Source: CAZELM01 sp964512995 (GTDB taxonomy: Bacteria > CSSED10-310). Taken from it: a stretch of DNA of 33,923 nucleotides. The notes under the pieces were generated by a model. The model was given only the letters and a program-made list of their open reading frames with translations, had not been told where the DNA came from and searched no databases. The translations under genes were made by a program, and so were the position numbers. The stretch is taken from the NCBI GenBank assembly GCA_964512995.1, contig CAZELM010000042.1, forward strand, positions 1 through 33,923. Reading direction: 5' to 3'. Of the stretch, positions 8,836 through 16,014 are shown piece after piece. Within the stretch, counting starts at the first letter, position 1. The number at the start of each line of letters is the position of its first letter.

Positions 8836-10489
8836 AGAACGATCCTCTGACAGCAAGAAACAGAAAAATGAGAACGGAAATGAAGGCGATGATTATTCCG
8901 GTTTTCTGTATCGCTGTGAGTTTGAAGTCAAATTGAATAAAATGGTCTCCGGCCGGGACACGGATCATCATAAGCCCGGTTTCCGGTTCTTTCTCTATCG
9001 GAAGCGCTGTCTGTTCATCGAGCATGGCATGCCATCCGGGGAAATACAGGCAATTGAAGCGGATGGTCGACGCGCTATTGCTGATAACATGAAAACTGAC
9101 TGAGGTTTGTGTATCCGTTTCACCGATGATGATGGCAGAATCACTCAAACCAGTGATGGATTCTTTCCGAATCCCCCAACGATCTCTCGGGTTTACAACC
9201 GAATCTTTGGGCCGATATTCATCGCCAACGACGGCAGTGGTTCCGGATTCGATCAGGTTTGATGGTGATAATGCGGAAGATTCACTATACAACGAAATCG
9301 ACCGGAAGTAATGGTACCGAGCTCCCCAGATTGCTGTAACCGTCGAAAGCGCCAGGATTATCCAGACCGTCATTTTTTTCTTGAATGGAGTTAACACGAT
9401 GGGAGCACAAACAGCAGCGCTGAATCCGGCGCATCCGGTGAGCCGCCAGGGAAACTGAATGAATTGCAGGATTGGAATGTGGTCCCATATCAGTCTTGAA
9501 TAGCCAGTCGTGAATCCAATCAATGTAATGCTGATGACGTGAAATGTATGCAGGATCCATCTCCCATATTTTATCTGAAATGGACTGAACAGCGGGAGTA
9601 TCAGTGAGGCGATGAACAAGATGGTCAGCGTATGACCCAGTCCGGCATACCCCCATGACGGGTGAAAGAGATGAGCGAATGATACGAAATGATGTCGGTA
9701 TGAAAGATGAGTCTGCTGTATCAGATTGTCAATGGCGACATATTGTTTCTCCATCAGTGCTGGGAGCCAGTAATATGCTGTAATGCCCATACTCAAGACG
9801 ATCGCTCCGATGGTATGGAACATGATACTGGGATTTCGTGTTTTGATCGCCGAAATACTCATCATCCCCGCAATGCACGGCATGACAATCAGCCAGGTCG
9901 CATTGTGCGTAAGCATCAAAATCGCACTGATCACAGTGCTGGTAATGATAAATCGTTTTTCCTTTCCATCGATGCTCAGAAACATCAGAAACACCCCTGG
10001 AATCATTCCCTGAGCCAGAAACTCCGCAATCGCGCCACGTATCAGAACCGTTATCTGATGATAGGGAAGATACATATACAGGATGGCAGCCATAAAGCCG
10101 CCGGGACGATCCCACAGACGTTTCCCCAACAGATATGTGAACAGATTCGATATCAATATGCCAACACCGATCAGCAGTTTCGTGGAGGTGAGAATCGGTA
10201 TTCCAAACAACCAATGAAGAAACGCGACAATTTGGGATGTCAACGGAGGATAGAACAGGAGCAGGGGATAGCCATACCCGGAATTCAACTCCCGAGACCA
10301 TACCGGACAGAACTGACCTTCGTCGAAACAATGTGCAGTCGCTGCAAAACGAGCCAGATTGAATGGCAGATCATGTGTCTCCCAGATACAACCAGAATAC
10401 CAGATACGATGCACTCCGATTCCACTCAAAATCATCAATATCGTAATATAAATAATATCTTTAGTTCTGGAAGATGGCAGATATGTCAT
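8756..10489 (-). CDS. Membrane protein of the PTPS-related / GT-C-like family
   Basis: This 577-residue protein has about ten to twelve hydrophobic segments. Near the N-terminus it reads ETHDLPFNLARF and then GYGYPLLLFYPPL. This pattern is typical of large membrane proteins carrying the so-called 6-pyruvoyl-tetrahydropterin-synthase-related domain, a GT-C-like family linked to glycan assembly. The name of that domain does not imply pterin chemistry. After about residue 400 the protein is largely extracytoplasmic, followed by one last helix (IIIAFISVLIFLFLAV). The ATG overlaps the stop of the SGNH gene by 4 nt (ATGA), which suggests coupled translation. Its last 80 nt overlap the start of the lipocalin gene. 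The final 30 residues look poorly conserved in kind and might reflect a shifted or extended stop. Confidence 0.75.
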   Translation of the reverse strand: MTYLPSSRTKDIIYITILMILSGIGVHRIWYSGCIWETHDLPFNLARFAATAHCFDEGQFCPVWSRELNSGYGYPLLLFYPPLTSQIVAFLHWLFGIPILTSTKLLIGVGILISNLFTYLLGKRLWDRPGGFMAAILYMYLPYHQITVLIRGAIAEFLAQGMIPGVFLMFLSIDGKEKRFIITSTVISAILMLTHNATWLIVMPCIAGMMSISAIKTRNPSIMFHTIGAIVLSMGITAYYWLPALMEKQYVAIDNLIQQTHLSYRHHFVSFAHLFHPSWGYAGLGHTLTILFIASLILPLFSPFQIKYGRWILHTFHVISITLIGFTTGYSRLIWDHIPILQFIQFPWRLTGCAGFSAAVCAPIVLTPFKKKMTVWIILALSTVTAIWGARYHYFRSISLYSESSALSPSNLIESGTTAVVGDEYRPKDSVVNPRDRWGIRKESITGLSDSAIIIGETDTQTSVSFHVISNSASTIRFNCLYFPGWHAMLDEQTALPIEKEPETGLMMIRVPAGDHFIQFDFKLTAIQKTGIIIAFISVLIFLFLAVRGSFYEKSIIVVSGNDDLWMRTSPGSDHSR

Positions 10490-11607
10490 GGATCATTGGA
10501 ACCATTATTGAAATGAACCAGTCCAGACTCACGCAGGAATTGACCGATCGATTCAGCGGCGATCTCATGTCCTGCCTCATTTGGATGCTCCACATCATCA
10601 GGTCGTCGCTGGAGATCTGGAGCGGATTTCTGGCTGGATTTAAACGCGGGTAAGATATCGTGCGTCAGAAATCCCCGTTCTCGAGCCATCTGGATAACGG
10701 TATCATGGAGTTCAGCCCATCTGTAGTGATCAAAGTCGATCAATAGTGGAAAGATAACGAAAACAATTCTGAAATGATGGTGAATACCCATCTGTTTTAA
10801 CTCGTCAAATGCTGATCCCAGTTCATTCATCACAACGGTGTTCTGATACAGATGAAAATAGCCGTCATACTTTTTATCGGGCTGGTCAGAAGTTGCGATT
10901 GCGCCGAGTTTTTGCCGAAGCGTCCGGTATTCGATCATGAAGGCGAGATCCGAATAATGCGTCAGCAGTGATCGGATCTTTTTCCACGGAGACTGGTGAG
11001 TTCCATTCCATTGCTGTGATTGCCATTGCCGGAAATACGGTAATTCCCGGCTGAAATCACCCGGATCATTGAGATTATATGCCAGAATGACGAGATCAGG
11101 TTCAAAACGCAATCCATGAGCGGTCAGGTGAGCTACTTCCTGCGTTGTTTTATAGCCATTCACGCCCATATTCAGAACTTCACAGCGAAGCGAGCCGGAG
11201 GATGCAATTGTATTCAGGAGTGATTCCAGCACTTTGGGATATGTCGCTTCGGCAGTGACGCCCAGGCCGTACGTCACCGAGTCGCCAAGTGTAATGATCC
11301 GGAAGATGCCATCGGGTTTTGGTATCTGAAACTCCCGATCACGAAGACCTTGCTGGCTGATCCTGTTTTCGACTCCGTCGATCAGCGAATATCCACCCGG
11401 TTTCGGTTCATACACCAATCGCCGAATATCAGACATCTCCAGCAGATTTTTCGAGAAAATCCGACGGGTGAACTGGTCGTTGATTCCGGACCAACGAACA
11501 GCGATTTCCACAAGAAACAACCCAATAATACTGGAGATTACCAGCAGAAGAATTCGGAATAGAATGTTTTTCCCATAGCTGCGATCTGTGTGGTGTGTCG
11601 GTTCCAT
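10486..11607 (-). CDS. Membrane-anchored SGNH/GDSL hydrolase
   Basis: The 373-residue product has one N-terminal helix (about 15-36) and then an extracytoplasmic SGNH domain. Block I is ITLGDSVTYGLG with nucleophile Ser110. Block II/III candidates are NMGVNGYKT and YNLNDPGD. Block V is DDVEHPNEAGH, giving the Asp-x-x-His pair near the C-terminus. Such enzymes act as esterases, often removing or adding acyl groups on polysaccharides. In this neighbourhood a role in trimming a surface glycan is likely, by inference. It lies between the TolB-fusion gene (8 nt away) and the PTPS-related membrane gene (4-nt overlap), so this is a tight operon. Confidence 0.9.
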   Translation of the reverse strand: MEPTHHTDRSYGKNILFRILLLVISSIIGLFLVEIAVRWSGINDQFTRRIFSKNLLEMSDIRRLVYEPKPGGYSLIDGVENRISQQGLRDREFQIPKPDGIFRIITLGDSVTYGLGVTAEATYPKVLESLLNTIASSGSLRCEVLNMGVNGYKTTQEVAHLTAHGLRFEPDLVILAYNLNDPGDFSRELPYFRQWQSQQWNGTHQSPWKKIRSLLTHYSDLAFMIEYRTLRQKLGAIATSDQPDKKYDGYFHLYQNTVVMNELGSAFDELKQMGIHHHFRIVFVIFPLLIDFDHYRWAELHDTVIQMARERGFLTHDILPAFKSSQKSAPDLQRRPDDVEHPNEAGHEIAAESIGQFLRESGLVHFNNGSNDP

Positions 11608-11615
11608 GTGAGTGG

Positions 11616-13085
11616 TTATCGCCAGCTCGGATATCGATTGTCAAGCCCATCCGTCGTCAATGGCCTCAGTTGCGTTCCATCCGTATTGACAATCCACAGA
11701 TCCCAACCGGACTTTGCTTCCCGGCCCCGGGAAAAACAGATCGATCTTCCGTCTGGAGACCAGACAGGATCATAATCATATTCGGGTGTATTCAGCAATC
11801 GCCGCAACCCGCGACCGGATCGATGGAAAATCCAGATATCGGAGGTGCGGTTTTCTCCAGCAGAAACATATGCGAGATATTGACCGTCTGGGGACCATTT
11901 TGCGCGACAGCCGAATTCCGGAGAAATCCGTTGAGATTCACCTCCCTGCCAGGGAAGGGAGTATATGTGCCACCCGGGCATAATATTGGATCGGCTGGTG
12001 TAAGAGATCTGACCATCTCCGGGTGATACGGATGGCAGGATGTCCATATCGGGAGATGGCGTATTTACTTGCTTGAGATTGGAACCATCGAGCGACATCG
12101 TATACAATTCGTAATTGCCGCTTCGATTCGAACTGAAAATCAGACTTTTCCCATCCGGTGACCAATAAGGGTATTCTTCATCCGACGCGTCTTGTGTGAC
12201 CTGTTGAATTCCTGTCCCATCGGGATTCATCATGAAGATATCCCAATTCCCTGACCGTCTGGTTTGGAACAGAACTTTTTCTCCATCTGGAGACCAGATG
12301 GGCCAGGAATCCTCTGCGGGATCGGTTGTCAGACGTTTTCGACCGGAACCATCTTCCTGGATCAGATAAATGTCGGTGTTTGATTCGTGGGTAGCGACAA
12401 ATAATATCCCACGATTGCCGGTCTGATGTGTCGATGCGGATATGTTGATCTGACCATAATACTTCCCGATTTGTTGTTCTGCCGCATGAGACAGCGGTCC
12501 ATTCAGAAAAATGGAGAGCAGAGTAAAACACGCTGACGTTCCAGCCATCAGCCGGATGAGTGGAACCGGGAATTTTCGATAATATGCAACCAGCATCAGG
12601 AATAGGCCGCCGATGGCCGTTTCTCGAAGTGCGACATTCATGTTATGATACCCAAACACCAACTCCAGAGAACCCCGCCAGACATCGAGGAAGATCGGAT
12701 AAGGGAAGATGTAATAGGTGTCACTCAGGGGCCAGAATGCCATCACACCATACGGTTTCGATGTGTCTGCCGTGAAGTAATCCAACACCAGATGGGAGCC
12801 GATCATCAAGGTCAGTGCTGTGAACCGCCGACGGAATGACCAACCAATGGGCCGCCAGAAAGGAAATATCAGGGCTGTACTGAGAATAATGAATGCGATG
12901 GTATGAATCTGAGCATGATGAAATGATTTCCCGAGAAAAAAACCGATGATGAAATCCGAGTCCATCAAACAGCCAGCGGCCGCAGCAAAAAGCATCCGGG
13001 GCAGAGGATGATGGCGGGAATGGGCAGGCTGACTCAGTAACATGATCCCGATGCCTGCGAGTCCATGTGCAATCGGACTGGCCAA
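11616..13085 (-). CDS. Fusion: YdjM-like membrane domain plus TolB-like propeller
   Basis: The 489-residue product begins with ASPIAHGLAGIGI. Residues 1 to about 190 show the pattern of the YdjM/DUF457 putative metal-dependent membrane hydrolase: conserved His near the start, a DSD at about 43, HHAQIHT, and SHLVLDYFT, with four or five membrane helices. From about 215 to the end there are repeated PD40 units such as WSPDGEKVLFQT, WSPDGKSLIFSSNRSG and VWSPDGRSICFSRG, a six-bladed TolB-type beta-propeller. The start is a TTG, firmly supported by AGGAGG five nt upstream. The two domains normally occur in separate proteins. The propeller would face the periplasm if the last helix exits there. Confidence 0.85.
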   Translation of the reverse strand: MASPIAHGLAGIGIMLLSQPAHSRHHPLPRMLFAAAAGCLMDSDFIIGFFLGKSFHHAQIHTIAFIILSTALIFPFWRPIGWSFRRRFTALTLMIGSHLVLDYFTADTSKPYGVMAFWPLSDTYYIFPYPIFLDVWRGSLELVFGYHNMNVALRETAIGGLFLMLVAYYRKFPVPLIRLMAGTSACFTLLSIFLNGPLSHAAEQQIGKYYGQINISASTHQTGNRGILFVATHESNTDIYLIQEDGSGRKRLTTDPAEDSWPIWSPDGEKVLFQTRRSGNWDIFMMNPDGTGIQQVTQDASDEEYPYWSPDGKSLIFSSNRSGNYELYTMSLDGSNLKQVNTPSPDMDILPSVSPGDGQISYTSRSNIMPGWHIYSLPWQGGESQRISPEFGCRAKWSPDGQYLAYVSAGENRTSDIWIFHRSGRGLRRLLNTPEYDYDPVWSPDGRSICFSRGREAKSGWDLWIVNTDGTQLRPLTTDGLDNRYPSWR

Positions 13086-13151
13086 ATTTACCTCCTGAAA
13101 ATCATAGAGAAGCGAATACGCTTTCTTTGAACGGAGACGTTGCGAGGTGTG

Positions 13152-14729
13152 TTATGGTTCGTGATCCAGTATCCCTTGATAGAAGCCTCGAGCCATTATC
13201 AGATAACCGTCATAGTTAGGATGTCCCCAATCGCAAAAAAGTTCCGATAATGTATGATCATCAGACCAGAACATGGCATTCAGATCCACAATCGGTGCTA
13301 GGAGTTCATCTGCCATCTCCAGAATGGCTTCATTGAGTTCATCGATGTTATCCTGGGCAATCGCTAAATCGCCCTCTGGGTTGACTGGCAAAACCGTACT
13401 GAGAATGGGGATCGATCCCCGGCTTCGGGAGACTTCGATGATCTCTGTCAGATGTTCCAGGACCTGACAGTCATTCGGGGGATCACAGTGATAGGGATCC
13501 ACGGTATCATTGATTCCAAACATGATCAGAATGTACTCCGGAGCGGTTTCCTGAAGTTTCCGGACAATGTTGTCGGCTCCCCATTTCGATTTGGCTCCCG
13601 GCAAAGCGATATTGGCCATCGAGTGCCGCTCCCAATGATCCGAAAGATGATCACTTAAAAGATCGGAGTAGCCATTTGGGTAACATTTACCCGCGGTAAT
13701 CGAATCACCATAAGCCGCAACCCGGTGATAACCGATTTTTGTCAACTCGCGGGGAACACTATAAGGACCTGCTCGCCCCACAGAATCAAAAGAAGCCACC
13801 GACCAATAGAAATTTACATATAAATACCACCATTCTTCCGCTGGAATCTCCAATTCCACCCCGAAATCATACCGGGTTCCAATAAAATCAATCACCATGA
13901 TCTCCACCAATCCTTCGTCATCGGCAGACAGGCGAATCTGGTAATGGTCATTGTCAGTTACTGGCTCCCATTCGAGGTAGAATGGATCAGATTGAGCCGG
14001 AAACCGGGTGGAATCTTCGGGATAGATTGGAACCGGTGGCGGAAGAAGTGTTTTTGAGAGCCGGCATGTATCGGAATAGGGGCTTGGTAATCCTTCTTCT
14101 GTGACGGCAAATATGCGCCAGTAAAACACTCCTTCAATTGGATCCCAATCGGTGCGATCGATTACGGAGAAATCTAGAATCGGATCATCACAGATGAGAC
14201 TTCCCAGATAATCATCAAACGCTTCGTCGTTGGCGAACTCGATGGTATAATTGTATGCGTTTTCCATCTCACTCCATTCCAATACCGGCATATCCGTATA
14301 CGGACTGTATCGGCCGTCTTTGAAGCTCAGAATCGTTGGATTTTCGAAATCTGTTTTAAAAAATATCCGAGCATCACTCCAGGGGCCGGTGATCCCCAGG
14401 CTGTAGACACCGCGGACACGCCAGTAGATTTTAATTGTCAATGGCAGCCAGATATCTTCTGGAATGAGATCGTAAATATTGTAAATGGATTGCGATGATG
14501 TGCTCAGCGGGCCGGTTGTGAGTTCAAAAGTTTCATCCACCGCCAGTTCCAGTTGATAATCCTCTGCATTGTCGGATGTCCACATGAAGACGACCTCTTC
14601 ACTTTCGATACCAAATCGAGCGTTTTCTTCGGGTTGGATCAGTTCAGGAGCATCGAACCATGCGTATCCACTCGCAGTCGATATCATGAGCAGGCCGATC
14701 ACGAAGAAAAAGTTGGGATTTGAAATCAT
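13152..14729 (-). CDS. Secreted SGNH hydrolase with Fn3-like N-terminal domains
   Basis: The protein has 525 residues, with a signal peptide MISNPNFFFVIGLLMISTA. Residues about 25-335 hold three beta repeats rich in LEWSEMENAYNYTIEF- and YLEWEPVTDNDHYQIRLS-like segments. This is the style of fibronectin-III-like modules placed before surface esterases. The C-terminal catalytic domain has YGDSITAG (Ser343), GINDT (405-409) and DWGHPNYDG (Asp500, His503), covering SGNH blocks I, III and V. GGGAGGAG with eight nt spacing before the ATG at 14729 decides the start; an ATG at 14777 lacks this. Likely an esterase acting on carbohydrate or cell-surface substrate. Confidence 0.9.
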   Translation of the reverse strand: MISNPNFFFVIGLLMISTASGYAWFDAPELIQPEENARFGIESEEVVFMWTSDNAEDYQLELAVDETFELTTGPLSTSSQSIYNIYDLIPEDIWLPLTIKIYWRVRGVYSLGITGPWSDARIFFKTDFENPTILSFKDGRYSPYTDMPVLEWSEMENAYNYTIEFANDEAFDDYLGSLICDDPILDFSVIDRTDWDPIEGVFYWRIFAVTEEGLPSPYSDTCRLSKTLLPPPVPIYPEDSTRFPAQSDPFYLEWEPVTDNDHYQIRLSADDEGLVEIMVIDFIGTRYDFGVELEIPAEEWWYLYVNFYWSVASFDSVGRAGPYSVPRELTKIGYHRVAAYGDSITAGKCYPNGYSDLLSDHLSDHWERHSMANIALPGAKSKWGADNIVRKLQETAPEYILIMFGINDTVDPYHCDPPNDCQVLEHLTEIIEVSRSRGSIPILSTVLPVNPEGDLAIAQDNIDELNEAILEMADELLAPIVDLNAMFWSDDHTLSELFCDWGHPNYDGYLIMARGFYQGILDHEP

Positions 14730-15270
14730 TGTATTGCTCCTCCCGGCGATGATCTGGTTGATATAAGATCCACGCATGGATTCAGGCTTCCGGACACATA
14801 GCAGATTTGACTGAAACCGGATATGCAGGTTTTTGCCTGAGCTTTCAGGATGTTGTCGCGAAGCTGGAGAGATCGTCGTCCGGTTTTTTCTGTTTGCCTT
14901 ATTTTATTTATTTTCTGATGATCCGCTTTACTTTCAGTCGATAATCGCTCAATTCGCCATGCTTCCCCTTTTAAAACATCGAGATACAATCATCAGAATT
15001 ATAGACGAAATGGAATGGAATCCCAAGATAAAACAGAGAAGAATGGATGTGTCTGTCGGGGGTTTCCGAAACTTGGCAAAAGAAAAAGCTTTTTTTAGAA
15101 CACGCACAGTGAAAAATGATGGAAGGATCCCAAACAGTCAGCTATGGTGAGGATCATCTCTTTTGGATAATCCGTGAAAGTAAGGTTGCTCCGGCGAATG
15201 GCATGGTAAATGCGAATAAAATTATGGCCGTTCCTGTAACGGGCATCTTGATCACCGGTCGAAGAAAAGC
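14730..15270. other. Gene-free region before the middle array
   Basis: About 540 bp with no convincing gene. A plus-strand open frame at 14833-15150 has no Shine-Dalgarno, no recognisable composition and runs toward the repeats. The only notable element is an A/T palindrome, AAAAAGCTTTTT at 15083-15094, in a generally AT-rich patch. The minus-strand promoter of the gene starting at 14729 is presumably here, but no clear -35/-10 pair was found. Confidence 0.6.
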
Positions 15271-15783
15271 CGATGCGGTGAATGTAGTTGTCGGTGTAGT
15301 GAATGTAGTTGTCGGTGTGGTGAATGTAGTTGTCGGTGTCGGTGAATGTAGTGGCCGGTGTGGTGAATGTAGTTGTCGATGCGGTGAATGTAGTTGTCGG
15401 TGCGGTGAATGTAGTGGCCGGTGTGGTGAATGTAGTTGTCGATGCGGTGAATGTAGTTGTCGGTGCGGTGAATGTAGTTGTCGGTGTGGCGAATGTAGTT
15501 GTCGGTGCGGTGAATGTAGTTGTCGGTGTCGGTGAATGTAGTGGCCGGTGTGGTGAATGTAGTTGTCGNNNNNNNNNNNNNNNNNNNNNNNNNNNNNNNN
15601 NNNNNNNNNNNNNNNNNNNNNNNNNNNNNNNNNNNNNNNNNNNNNNNNNNNNNNNNNNNNNNNNNNNNGGTGAATGTAGTTGTCGATGCGGTGAATGTAG
15701 TTGTCGGTGCGGTGAATGTAGTTGTCGGTGTGGTGAATGTAGTTGTCGGTGCGGTGAATGTAATGGTAGCTTCGGTGAATGAT
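15271..15783. repeat. 21-bp tandem repeat array M, interrupted by gap
   Basis: Thirteen full units begin at 15278 and a fourteenth is cut by the N gap. Four more and one degenerate copy follow from 15670 to 15774. The common part is GTGAATGTAGTTGTCGG. Two units (15320 and 15510) are 22 bp because of an extra C in GTGTCG. Variants include GTTGTC versus GTGGCC, GGTGCG versus GATGCG, GGTGTG and GGTGTA, and once GCGAAT. Unit order repeats, so the array contains a higher-order pattern. The 22-bp units shift any reading frame, which argues against coding. It lies past the 3' end of the HEAT gene, in the space upstream of the 14729 gene. From 15784 to 16014 I see nothing recognisable. Confidence 0.97.
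15569..15668. other. Assembly gap of 100 N
   Basis: Exactly 100 N in the middle of array M. The flanking units are of the same repeat family, so the gap most likely reflects a repeat that could not be assembled. Its real length, and the number of missing units, are unknown. Confidence 0.98.
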
Positions 15784-16014
15784 ATCACAAGGGTTATCTC
15801 AAAAAGCCATACATCGAACCACTGCATTATGTACAAAACAGTCTGTCCAATCTTCTTTCGGAGGATTGAGAATGCTCGCTGGAAATGGAATTCGTTGGTG
15901 TCGTGTGACAGACTGAGGATGAAGCGGCAACGGTTCCGACTTTACAATGCAACAATCCCCTGCTACCCGTTACCCGCCATCCATATCATCCTTGATGTTG
16001 AAATCATGAACAGT

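Noticed and set aside
15083..15094. AAAAAGCTTTTT as a terminator
   Set aside because: It is a loopless palindrome with only A/T arms and one GC step, too weak to be a terminator hairpin.
14833..15150. Plus-strand open frame in the gap after the SGNH gene
   Set aside because: No Shine-Dalgarno, no recognisable motif and odd composition; probably noncoding.
15116..15836. Open frames through array M on both strands
   Set aside because: Two 22-bp units shift the frame, the gap breaks it, and the open state is a trivial result of a stop-free unit.
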